Source: Paenibacillus phocaeensis
Lineage (GTDB): Bacteria; Bacillota; Bacilli; Paenibacillales; Paenibacillaceae
DNA: 64,000 nucleotides
Assembly: GCF_900021165.1 (NCBI RefSeq)
Contig: NZ_FCOQ01000009.1
Location: forward strand, 309,409 to 373,408
Direction of reading: 5' to 3'
The position numbers were made by a program, and so were the translations under genes. Under the pieces are notes generated by a model. That model worked only from the letters and a program-made list of their open reading frames with translations, had not been told where the DNA came from and did no database searches. Below are positions 45,389-53,823 of the stretch, in pieces; the stretch's first letter is position 1, and each line of letters starts with the position of its first letter.

Positions 45389-46807
45389 TCATTCCGGGAT
45401 CGTCAACGGCATGATATCGAAGAAATCCAATTCAAACTCCCCGCGGTCCTTGGCGAACCGCAGTGTGTTCTTCCCTTCCTTTAACTGAATCCTGGCGGTG
45501 GCCAGCCCCCAATTCTCCCATCCCTTCGGCAGGACGGAAAGCGTGACGGGGGTTCCCGAATTCACGCTTAGTTCAATATAGGATGCCTCACCGGCAGGAC
45601 TCCCGTTCGCAGCTCTCACGAACAAGAGGTATTCTCCCGCTGCTGCTTGGACAGCGTACTCCGCATCACTATCCGCCGCCTCGAAACGCCCCGCCTTCTT
45701 CCCACTGGAGGCTGAAGCGCTAGTCAGCGCGGACACCCCGCCGCCAAAAGTCCCTTTCTCCGCTTCATAGCGAGTGCGGCGCGCTTCCCCTGAAGGCAGG
45801 GGCAACGGTAAGTTCGGGTCGACGGGAACGCCGAGGTTCGGGGTGTTATCCTCATTCCAGGTAAAGCGTTGCATCCGCACTTCCCGACTCCAGCCCGCGT
45901 CCTTATATTTGGCTACATGATAAACGATCCAATCCTCTTTGCCATCGGGAGACGTGGTGAAGGAATGGTGACCCGGGCCATACAACCCGTTCCCGGAGAC
46001 GAAAATCGGCTCCTCCCTCTTATGCCAGGAAGCCGGGTTCAGCAAATCGCGGGTCACGTCCGCTGTGATTAACCCCAGACAATAATCATTGGTCCAACTG
46101 CCGCTCGCTGAGTAGACCAGATTAATCGTCCCGTTTCGAACCGCCACCTGCGGACCTTCGTTTACATGCGGCGAATGGTTGGTCTCCCAGGCATAGGTCG
46201 GTCGGGCGATTTCCACACGCTCCGAATCGATCGTCCACGGGTTGCTCATATGGGCGATGTATAGATTTTGACGGACATTTACCTCGCCTTCCCAACCGGA
46301 CCAGATAAAATACAATTGTCCGTCCAGTTGCAGCACGGTGCCGTCAATCGCCCAGCGGTTGGTCGAGTCGGTGATTTGCCCTTTTTGTTCCCACACGCCT
46401 TGAGTCGGGTCGGCTGAGGTATTCTCCATCACGTACATGCGATGGTTCGCATTGTCTCCGTCATCCATGGCGTAGTAGATATACCAAGCGCCATCGATAT
46501 AATGAAGCTCGGGAGCCCAGATGTTGTGGCCGCCCGTTGGGATGACCCTCCGGGGAGCCGCATCTACGCCGGTCAGGCTGGCGGATCTCCAGACCGTAAC
46601 ATCACCGCCGGTCGTCTTCGTGAAGTAATAATATCCGTCCGTATGTTTGTAAATCCAAGGATCCGCCCCGTTCTGCATCAGGAGGTTATAGAAATCATCC
46701 CGATTCGCTGCCCCGGCGCCGGAGCCGGCACACCCCACCTGCGACAGGAGAAACAGACAAATGGCGGGCAGCAGCGTTTTTCCGAATCTTCTCTTTTCCA
46801 TGCTCAT
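45389..46807 (-). CDS. GH43 family glycosidase lipoprotein with C-terminal carbohydrate-binding domain
   Basis: 472 aa. Lipoprotein signal peptide (LLPAICLFLLSQVGC). Five-bladed propeller GH43 with base Asp in NGADPWIYKHTDG, Asp in AIDGTVLQ and acid Glu in NEGPQV. The last ~130 residues (RYEAEKGTFGGGVSAL ... LRFAKDRGEFELDFFDI) are a CBM6-like domain. Probably an arabinofuranosidase, arabinanase or xylosidase on the cell surface. Three nested ATGs (46813, 46807, 46801); 46807 best fits AAAGG spacing. It overlaps or abuts the permease stop and is the last gene of the Lpl-type operon. Confidence 0.88.
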   Translation of the reverse strand: MSMEKRRFGKTLLPAICLFLLSQVGCAGSGAGAANRDDFYNLLMQNGADPWIYKHTDGYYYFTKTTGGDVTVWRSASLTGVDAAPRRVIPTGGHNIWAPELHYIDGAWYIYYAMDDGDNANHRMYVMENTSADPTQGVWEQKGQITDSTNRWAIDGTVLQLDGQLYFIWSGWEGEVNVRQNLYIAHMSNPWTIDSERVEIARPTYAWETNHSPHVNEGPQVAVRNGTINLVYSASGSWTNDYCLGLITADVTRDLLNPASWHKREEPIFVSGNGLYGPGHHSFTTSPDGKEDWIVYHVAKYKDAGWSREVRMQRFTWNEDNTPNLGVPVDPNLPLPLPSGEARRTRYEAEKGTFGGGVSALTSASASSGKKAGRFEAADSDAEYAVQAAAGEYLLFVRAANGSPAGEASYIELSVNSGTPVTLSVLPKGWENWGLATARIQLKEGKNTLRFAKDRGEFELDFFDIMPLTIPE

Positions 46808-46809
46808 GC

Positions 46810-47742
46810 TCATCCTTTGATTGATCCGACGTAGACACCTTTGACAAAATACTTCTGCAAGAACGGATACACGACCAAAATCGGCACCGTGGACACGACG
46901 ATCGCGCAATATTTCACCAGCTCGCGGAACGCGGTGGAACTCTGAGCACTGTCGATGACGACGCCACCCGCGCTGCCGATCGTCGTTGCCGTGGAATCGT
47001 TGGCGACCAAAATTTCTTTCATTAGCAGCTGCAGCGGGAACAACTCCCGATCCTTCAGCAGCACCATCGCGTTAAACCAAGAATTCCAGTTTCCAACTAA
47101 ATAGTACAGGAATATCACCGCCAAAGTAGCCTTGGATAGCGGCAGAATCACCCGGATCAAAATGGCTGCCTGACTTGCGCCATCAATGGTGGCCGCTTCC
47201 TCCAGTTCGGCCGGCAGCGCCTGAAAACTTGTTCTTAAAATGATGATATTCCATGTGCTTAAAGCTGTCGGCAGTATCATCGCCCATAGATTGTTATACA
47301 AATGGAGGTCCTTCATCAGCAAAAACCACGGAATCAACCCGCCGCCGAAGAACATCGTGATCGTAATCAGAATCATGATGAAATTTTTGAAATACAAATC
47401 TTTTCTCGATAAAACGAAGGCCCCCATAATGGTCATGACCATATTGAGCAGCGTACCTAGTCCCACATAGATGATCGTATTTCTGTAACCGACCAGCAGG
47501 CTGTTGTCTTTAAAAACCAGCTTATATCCATCCAACGTGAACCCGAGCGGCTTTAGCAAGATTCCGCTATGCGCCATAAGGGCCGTCGGGTCGCTGACGG
47601 AAGCAAGTAAAATATGCAGCAGCGGATAAAAACAGATCAAGGTTATGGCTGTCAGCAAAATGTAGTTCATTGCGTCAAAAATGCGGTCCCCGGTCGTCTT
47701 CGGCTTCCAGTGCCGATGTATTCTTAGCTTTCGACTGGACAT
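46810..47742 (-). CDS. sugar ABC transporter permease (LplC/YtcP-like)
   Basis: 310 aa with six transmembrane helices. EAA motif: EELEEAATIDGASQAAILIRVILPLSK-type region (seen as LEEAATIDGASQ). C-terminal KYFVKGVYVGSIKG is the hallmark of LplC-type permeases. ATG at 47742 after GAGAGGGGGG. Partner of the LplB-like permease and the binding protein just upstream. Confidence 0.92.
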   Translation of the reverse strand: MSSRKLRIHRHWKPKTTGDRIFDAMNYILLTAITLICFYPLLHILLASVSDPTALMAHSGILLKPLGFTLDGYKLVFKDNSLLVGYRNTIIYVGLGTLLNMVMTIMGAFVLSRKDLYFKNFIMILITITMFFGGGLIPWFLLMKDLHLYNNLWAMILPTALSTWNIIILRTSFQALPAELEEAATIDGASQAAILIRVILPLSKATLAVIFLYYLVGNWNSWFNAMVLLKDRELFPLQLLMKEILVANDSTATTIGSAGGVVIDSAQSSTAFRELVKYCAIVVSTVPILVVYPFLQKYFVKGVYVGSIKG

Positions 47743-47756
47743 GGTCGCCCCCCTCT

Positions 47757-48728
47757 CTACCATAAGCTCACTTCCGATGTGCGTCTGGCGATCCGGTTGG
47801 TCGCCCAAAGCAGGGCAAAGTTGATCACGGCGCTAAACAAGCCGACCGCGGTAGAAAAGCTGAGACTGGCTTCCCTTAAACCCCTGCGGTAAACGTAAGA
47901 GGCGATAACGTCGGCCGTATCATAAGTGAGAGGATTGTATAGCAAAATGATTTTCTCGTATCCGGACGCCATCAGTCCGCCAATCGCGAAAATGAACAGG
48001 ATGACGATGATCGGGGTAATTTGCGGCAGCGTAATGTACCACATCTTTTTGATTCTGCCGATGCCGTCAATCTCTGCCGCCTCATACAGGGCCGGATCGA
48101 TCGAACTCATCGCGGCTAAATAAATAATGCTGTCCCAGCCGATGTTCTGCCAGATGCCGGAGAACGTGTAAATCGGCCTAAAAAAGGAGGAGTACCCGAG
48201 AAGCGAAGTGTATTCCTTGCCCGTAATCCACTGCACGACTTGCGTCACAACGCCTTCATCCGCCGTGAAGATATGGATGATCCCGCAGACGACCACCAAG
48301 GAAATAAAGTGAGGCATATACGTGATCGTTTGTACGGATTTTTTGAATTTCCCGTCGCGGATTTCGTTGAGCATTAATGCCAAAATAATCGGGGCAGTGA
48401 ATCCGAAAACGATTCCCCACACATTGAGGAGAAGCGTATTTTTGATGACTCTCCAAAAGTACGGTCCCTGAAAGAAATCAATGAAGTGCTTAAATCCGAC
48501 CCAGTCGCTTTCGGCGAATCCGAGCAACGGTTTGTAATCTTTGAAGGCAATGAGAACGCCCCACATCGGGCCGTAACAAAAGACGAGAAACCAAGCGACC
48601 ACCGGAATGGCCAGTAAGTAGACGAACCAATTCTTCTTCAGATCCTTTTGAATCGTCTTTTTCGTGTTTTTAGGCTTCGGAACCCCGGCGGAAGGATCGA
48701 TTTGACTTGATTTGCGGACGATCTCCAT
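47757..48728 (-). CDS. sugar ABC transporter permease (LplB-like)
   Basis: 323 aa, six transmembrane helices after a basic cytosolic N-terminus (PKNTKKTIQKDLKKN). LplB traits: YGPMWGVLIAFKDYKP, ALYEAAEIDGIGRIKKMWYITLP as the EAA loop, and the C-terminal NRIARRTSEVSLW. Import uses a shared ATPase encoded elsewhere (MsmX-like), as no ATPase gene is in the operon. Confidence 0.93.
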   Translation of the reverse strand: MEIVRKSSQIDPSAGVPKPKNTKKTIQKDLKKNWFVYLLAIPVVAWFLVFCYGPMWGVLIAFKDYKPLLGFAESDWVGFKHFIDFFQGPYFWRVIKNTLLLNVWGIVFGFTAPIILALMLNEIRDGKFKKSVQTITYMPHFISLVVVCGIIHIFTADEGVVTQVVQWITGKEYTSLLGYSSFFRPIYTFSGIWQNIGWDSIIYLAAMSSIDPALYEAAEIDGIGRIKKMWYITLPQITPIIVILFIFAIGGLMASGYEKIILLYNPLTYDTADVIASYVYRRGLREASLSFSTAVGLFSAVINFALLWATNRIARRTSEVSLW

Positions 48729-48770
48729 GAACGAATCACCTACTCTTCTTATTCCGAATTCTCTGAAACA

Positions 48771-48816
48771 ATAACGAGGGGCCCAAGGCTTATTAACACC
48801 CGGTCACCCTCGTTAT
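48771..48816 (-). terminator. hairpin between the binding-protein gene and permease genes
   Basis: ATAACGAGGG...CCCTCGTTAT, 10-bp perfect arms, with only a short T-containing tail (TGTTTC). Probably an mRNA stabiliser or partial terminator that gives more binding protein than permease. Confidence 0.65.
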
Positions 48817-48851
48817 CTATCGCGCATTTCCTCAGGCTGTCCGTCCTGCGA

Positions 48852-50594
48852 TTATCTGTTGTTATAACGGTCCAACGCCGCCTGATGAATGCTCAGGAAT
48901 TCGTCCAGCCCCATCTTCTTGGCTTCGTCCAGGAACTTGTCATAAGCGTCTACCGGCAGCTCGCCTTTGATGATTTTGGCAAAATATTCGCCTCGGAGCG
49001 TGGACAACTGGTTGCCCAACTCCGCTTCCCGCGAGGCTTCTTCTTTCGTAAACGAAATCGGAGGTATCGCCGGGCTCGCGTCCATGTTCTCGGTCCAAAC
49101 CTTTCTGATATCGCCGGAATAGCTGCCTTTGGCTACGATCAGTGCATTGGAATTGTGTTCGTCACGAATGTTCGGCCAGCTGTGTCTGCGGTACTTATCC
49201 AGTGCAACGGCCACCGGTTGGCCGTCGGGATCGTTGTACATGTAGCTATTTTCCGGATAATAAGGCTTGCCGTTCTCATCGATCAGATGTACCGTACCGT
49301 ATTCGCCGTAGTTATAGATTTCCCAGCCCTTTTTCGTGTAGGCGAAATCCAGCCAGGCCATCGCCGCTTCAACGTTATCGGCCTGGGTCGTGACCGCGGC
49401 TTCGGTCCCCGTACGCTTGAAGTTCTTATACGTTGTTGCGGCTTTATCCCCTTTGTTCAGCACCGGGTTCAGTGCGCCAACGAAGTCAATATTGTTCTGT
49501 TCTTTCCAATAGCTCCACATCGTATCGGGCGAATCCATCATGACGGCGGTCTTGCTCGAAATGGCGCTGGACATTCTTTGGTTAAAGTCGGCCGTCGCCC
49601 AGTCTTTGTTCAGCAGCCCTTCTTTATTCCATTGCTGCATCATCGCCAAGTATTCCTTCGCCTTTGGTTGGGCCGGGCCCCAGGCCACCTTGCCGTTATT
49701 ATCCAAGAACGTCCAGTCCCAAACGCCGTAGGCACCGTTCAAAATGCCGGTAAAAATCTGGCCATAGTTCGACCCGTAGTTCAGCGGTTCGCTGTAACCG
49801 ACTTCCTTGGCTTTGGTTAGGAACGCATGCCACTCGTCAATCGTTTCCGGCACCGGAAGCCCCGTTTTGTCCAGCGCCTCCTGCTTGATCAGCATGCCGA
49901 ACCACATCCATTCCGAATAAGGGGCAATGCCGTAGAAACCAAGCAGCTTGCCGCTATCGGTCACCGTCGTTTTTCTTCTCGTCTCGTCGGAATTCCGCCA
50001 GGCGGTGTAGTTCGGAGCATTCTTCTCCATCAAATCGGTCAGATCCAAATACGCGCCATCGTTGACGCCCGCCTCTAATCCTCCCGGATATCGGCCGGGT
50101 TCGATAATGATGTCGGGCAAGTCACCGGAAGAGATCATCAGGGTGAACGCATCCGCTTCCTGCCCTACCGGCGGGGTGATGAAGTTGACCTTGATCCCCG
50201 TCAATTTCTCCACTTGCTTCTGGATGGCGTGGTTGTTCATATCCGGAATATTGCGGTTGGCGGGCATCCAGACATCCAGCGTCACATCCCCTTTGAAAGG
50301 ATAAGCGGAGTAGTCGTTCGGAATTTTCTCGTCAAAAATATCGCCCAAATAAGTATCGTTCAGCGTGGTATTGATTTCATTGATTTGCTCCGGAGTGGGC
50401 GTCGTATTCCCGCGGATGTCCGCGCTGATATCCATAAACGTCGTGTTGTTGCTCTGCGGCTCTTCGGACACATTCTCGGCGGTATCGTTCCGGGAAACAT
50501 TGTTCGAACCGCCCCCGCTGCACGCGGCAATCATCGAGACCGCAAGAATCATCACGAAGAGAAGACCAAAGCTACGTTTCGATTTGTTGTTCAT
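48852..50594 (-). CDS. extracellular solute-binding lipoprotein (LplA-like)
   Basis: 580 aa, the long form usual for LplA-type binding proteins. Lipobox in VSMIAAC; Ser/Asn-rich linker after Cys. Mature part starts with GDVTLDVWMPANRNIPDMNN and has GDLPDIIIEPGR. GGGAGG upstream of ATG. First gene of SBP-LplB-LplC-GH43; promoter at 50719-50790 has a perfect -10. Binds an oligosaccharide, probably one made by the linked GH43/GH2 enzymes. Confidence 0.93.
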   Translation of the reverse strand: MNNKSKRSFGLLFVMILAVSMIAACSGGGSNNVSRNDTAENVSEEPQSNNTTFMDISADIRGNTTPTPEQINEINTTLNDTYLGDIFDEKIPNDYSAYPFKGDVTLDVWMPANRNIPDMNNHAIQKQVEKLTGIKVNFITPPVGQEADAFTLMISSGDLPDIIIEPGRYPGGLEAGVNDGAYLDLTDLMEKNAPNYTAWRNSDETRRKTTVTDSGKLLGFYGIAPYSEWMWFGMLIKQEALDKTGLPVPETIDEWHAFLTKAKEVGYSEPLNYGSNYGQIFTGILNGAYGVWDWTFLDNNGKVAWGPAQPKAKEYLAMMQQWNKEGLLNKDWATADFNQRMSSAISSKTAVMMDSPDTMWSYWKEQNNIDFVGALNPVLNKGDKAATTYKNFKRTGTEAAVTTQADNVEAAMAWLDFAYTKKGWEIYNYGEYGTVHLIDENGKPYYPENSYMYNDPDGQPVAVALDKYRRHSWPNIRDEHNSNALIVAKGSYSGDIRKVWTENMDASPAIPPISFTKEEASREAELGNQLSTLRGEYFAKIIKGELPVDAYDKFLDEAKKMGLDEFLSIHQAALDRYNNR

Positions 50595-50718
50595 AGAACC
50601 CTCCCATAAATTAATCTCAAACTTAACGAACCCCCGATATCATCGCTGCTTCTCATCGCCCCTTTCGCATCGGTCCAGCCCCCTCCACCATCGCACACAC
50701 TCCCAATAACCAATATTA

Positions 50719-50790
50719 TTGTTTTATTACAATTATTTTGTATATTTGCGTTGATTATAATTCCGCAGCAACCTAATGTCAACGCTTTCA
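50719..50790 (-). promoter_or_regulatory. Lpl-operon promoter: cre-like site, -35/-10 and regulator box
   Basis: On the minus strand TGAAAGCGTTGACA (50777-50790, strong cre match containing TTGACA), 17-nt spacer, TATAAT (50754-50759), then the box TTGTTTTATTACAA (50719-50732 on the plus strand). Confidence 0.82.
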
Positions 50791-50873
50791 TTTTACTGGT
50801 TCTTAATTTTCTTTCATGCATTCATGTGGTATGGCAGATCAAACGGTTAATTCCAAAAATATTGCAAATAATT

Positions 50874-51848
50874 TCACTTGTTTGTTTCTCCCGCGGGCCG
50901 TGGGATTGGCGTGCCAATGCCTGACGGAACCCCAAAATCCGGCATCCCGTCCGCTTTCCACCCGAAGCTTTGGAGTCTTGTGCTGCGGGGAGAACCCGCC
51001 GAGCGTTGCTGATGGGCCTCGGAATAATTATAAGCGTGGTAGACGATCCAATCTTCGGTGCCGTCTGGCGAAACGGTGAAGCTGTTGTGCCCCGGCGCAT
51101 AGACTCCGGCCGACGGATGTTTGGCAAAGACAGGGCCGCTCTGTTTGATCCAGGAGTCGGCGTTCAGCAGGTCCGCAGTCTCCGGGATCCGCGTCATGCC
51201 GAGACAGTAATCGTCCGACCAGGTGGCGCTTGCCGAGAAGACGAGAAAAATCCAGCCGTTGCGCCGCAAGAAGACGGGCCCTTCGTTAATCGCCATCCCG
51301 CCTTGCTTCTCCCAAGGCTCCGTTGGAGCTGTAATCCGCACATTCGGACCTGTCAGCGTCCACGGATTGGTCATGCGGGCAGCGTAAATCGCCGATCCGT
51401 AATCGGGAAAGTGACCGTATCCGGAATAAAAGAAATACAGCTCGCCCTGGTGCTGCAGTACGGTTCCGTCCAGTCCCGGAAATTCCGTGTTCACCGCGCT
51501 TTTAAATCGCCACTCGCCATTCATCGGATCATCGCCCTTAAGTTCGAGCACACAGACGCGTCTCGTCTCGTCCCCGCCGCCGTCATTGGCCGTATAGTAG
51601 ATGTACCAGCGCCCGTCGATGCAGTGCAGCTCCGGCGCCCATAGATTTCGGGAAAAAGGGCCGGTTGGCTCAGGAACCCATACGGTCTTCGGTTGAACCT
51701 GCCCCAGTCCGGTCAACGCCGGACTATGCCAAAGGGCGATCCGGTCGCCTAACGTGACCGACATATAGTAGCTTCCATCGAGATGCCGAATCACCCAAGG
51801 ATCAGCACCGTTTGACAAAATCGGGTTCGCAAATGTTTTTGATTCCAT
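50874..51848 (-). CDS. GH43 family glycosidase
   Basis: 324 aa, no signal peptide, so cytosolic. Catalytic residues: Asp in SNGADPWVIRHLDG, Asp in GLDGTVLQHQG, Glu in INEGPVFL. Related to the surface GH43 at 45389-46807 (shared NLWAPELHCIDGRWYIYYTANDGG, DYCLGM, YAPGHNSF). Likely cuts arabinose or xylose from imported oligosaccharides. ATG at 51848 with AGGAGG 6 nt upstream; ATG at 51854 touches it. Confidence 0.92.
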   Translation of the reverse strand: MESKTFANPILSNGADPWVIRHLDGSYYMSVTLGDRIALWHSPALTGLGQVQPKTVWVPEPTGPFSRNLWAPELHCIDGRWYIYYTANDGGGDETRRVCVLELKGDDPMNGEWRFKSAVNTEFPGLDGTVLQHQGELYFFYSGYGHFPDYGSAIYAARMTNPWTLTGPNVRITAPTEPWEKQGGMAINEGPVFLRRNGWIFLVFSASATWSDDYCLGMTRIPETADLLNADSWIKQSGPVFAKHPSAGVYAPGHNSFTVSPDGTEDWIVYHAYNYSEAHQQRSAGSPRSTRLQSFGWKADGMPDFGVPSGIGTPIPRPAGETNK

Positions 51849-51894
51849 ACTCATCCTCCTAAACCTAAAATAGGTCCAAAATCACAACAAAATT

Positions 51895-51966
51895 TTGTTT
51901 TATTACAAACATTTTATTAAATTTTTATCACCTTAATCCCTTGTCGGCCGATTGTCAACGTTTTCA
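51895..51966 (-). promoter_or_regulatory. GH43 promoter: cre-like site, -35 and regulator box
   Basis: On the minus strand TGAAAACGTTGACA (51953-51966, identical to the GH2 site), then TAAGGT (51930-51935) at 17-nt spacing as a weak -10, and the plus-strand box TTGTTTTATTACAA (51895-51908, identical to that of the Lpl operon). Confidence 0.68.
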
Positions 51967-51979
51967 TAGAGAGCGGAAC

Positions 51980-52027
51980 AAAAAAAAGCTTATGCCAGCG
52001 CGCCTTTACGTGACATAAGCTTTTTTT
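51980..52027. terminator. bidirectional terminator
   Basis: A8GCTTATG ... CATAAGCT7: 14-bp arms. Ends the transporter-GH2-GH2 operon before the GH43 promoter. Confidence 0.92.
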
Positions 52028-52053
52028 GACGGCACTTCAGTCCTCTCCGTTTT

Positions 52054-53823
52054 TTAAAATTCACGATATCCTTCGTTCATTTTTCGAATAACCTCTAGCG
52101 GCACCTTGGGCTCCCTATTCCAGGTCAACAAGCCGCAGATTTCGGTTTCGGTATCCGTCAATTGCGTGTAACAATACCCTTGAACCAGTTGGGAAGACAC
52201 GTAGGGATGAATCACGTCCACCAATTGGGCTATAAACTGCTCCTCGTTCTCCGCTCTTGGTTCCACTACAGGCGAGCTTGGCTCGACCTGGTAGTTGACT
52301 CCCCCGAATTCGGTACACAACACCGGCTCGCCTTGATAGGAAAATCCGGGGTTATAGATGAACTTACGCCCCTCGAGCCCCGGCATGTCGGTAAGGATAT
52401 GGTCAATGCTCGAGTATCGCCGCTCCAATATCTCAGGGTCTCTACAATAATCATGCACCGTACATAAGTCCGATTTGCAATGCTCCCACCCGTCATTGGA
52501 AATCACCAATCTCGTAGAGTCAACCGATTTCGTAATATGGTACAGAGATTGCGCATGGTGCTGCTGTTTCTCGTTGTAATAGATATCCGCAACTCCCCAG
52601 CTTTCATTTAGCGGAACCCAAACGACGATGGAGGGATGATTGTAATCACGCTCGAGGACTTCTTTCCATTCCTCGATCATTCGATAAGCATACTGCTCAT
52701 TGTAGACATAGGCAGCCGCCATTTCTCCCCAAACCAACACACCTAGCTTGTCACACCAATACAGGTATCGAGGGTCCGCCACCATCATATGCTTACGCAT
52801 TCCGTTGAATCCCATTTCCTTACACAATTCGACATCACGGCGCAGCGCTTCTTCCGTCGGGGCCGTCAACAGGCTTTGGGGAAAATAGCCTTGATCCAGC
52901 ACGAGCTTCATCTTATAAGGCCGGTTATTCAGGCATAGCTTCCCGCCATCGACCGAGATCTTGCGCATTCCGAAATAACTGTCAACTGAATCCACCGTCT
53001 GTCCGTCCACTTTCAGCTCAAAATGAACGTCGTACAGGTTGGGTTTCTCCGGCGACCACCACCGACCCAGGCCGTGATCGTTGAAATCCCGCAGATTGAC
53101 GCGCCAGCTTTCGGTTCCGGCAAGGAGGCGTCTGCGTTCTTCAGCGATCACTTCTCCGGCAAATTCGATACGCGTATCCAATTCGATCCGGTATCGTTCA
53201 TCCCAGCCATCAATAAAGGTTTGAATTTCGATTTCATTCGTATCCAGATGCGGCGTGAATCGAACCTTTTCCAAATAAACGTCATCCACAAACTCAAGCC
53301 AGACGGACTGCCAAATCCCGGTCATGTTCGTAAACCACATCACCTCTCCTTTGGCCTTCCAGTACTGCTTGCCCCGAGGAATCGTCAAATCCTGAAGATC
53401 ATCCCGAGCCATCACGGTGATCCGGTTATCCTTCCCGGCAATCAGATCGCTGATCTCGAATGAAAAGGAAGAGAAACCGCCTCGGTGGTTGCCTGCCGGC
53501 ATGCCGTTCACCCAAACCCGGCACTCGTAATCCACTGCACCGAAATGCAAAATCACTCGTTTCCCCGCATATTCATCAGGGATCGTAAAGGTTTTCTCGT
53601 ACCAGACGCGCTCATGTACCCCTTTGTCCTCGATGCCGCTAAGCTCGCTTTGGTAACAAAAGGGCACGCGGATTTCCATTGGAAATTCCGCTGACCCTTG
53701 ATGCCACTTCTCCTTAACCCCGAGATTTCGATCATCAAACGCAAACGACCACGATCCGTTCAGGCTGCGCCACGATGATCTGACAAATTGCGGACGCGGA
53801 TATTCCGATCTAGGTTCTGTCAT
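52054..53823 (-). CDS. glycoside hydrolase family 2 enzyme
   Basis: 589 aa, cytosolic. Same layout as the other two GH2 proteins here: SLNGSWSFAFDD, RVWVNGMPAGNHRGGFSSF, catalytic Glu in PLNESWG and TEFGG. It differs from the others in the loop EVMWFTNMTGIWQ (others have IFYTRTTG/IFYTSTTG) and before the nucleophile, so its substrate may differ. Starts in a 4-nt overlap with the preceding GH2; last gene of the operon. Confidence 0.92.
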   Translation of the reverse strand: MTEPRSEYPRPQFVRSSWRSLNGSWSFAFDDRNLGVKEKWHQGSAEFPMEIRVPFCYQSELSGIEDKGVHERVWYEKTFTIPDEYAGKRVILHFGAVDYECRVWVNGMPAGNHRGGFSSFSFEISDLIAGKDNRITVMARDDLQDLTIPRGKQYWKAKGEVMWFTNMTGIWQSVWLEFVDDVYLEKVRFTPHLDTNEIEIQTFIDGWDERYRIELDTRIEFAGEVIAEERRRLLAGTESWRVNLRDFNDHGLGRWWSPEKPNLYDVHFELKVDGQTVDSVDSYFGMRKISVDGGKLCLNNRPYKMKLVLDQGYFPQSLLTAPTEEALRRDVELCKEMGFNGMRKHMMVADPRYLYWCDKLGVLVWGEMAAAYVYNEQYAYRMIEEWKEVLERDYNHPSIVVWVPLNESWGVADIYYNEKQQHHAQSLYHITKSVDSTRLVISNDGWEHCKSDLCTVHDYCRDPEILERRYSSIDHILTDMPGLEGRKFIYNPGFSYQGEPVLCTEFGGVNYQVEPSSPVVEPRAENEEQFIAQLVDVIHPYVSSQLVQGYCYTQLTDTETEICGLLTWNREPKVPLEVIRKMNEGYREF

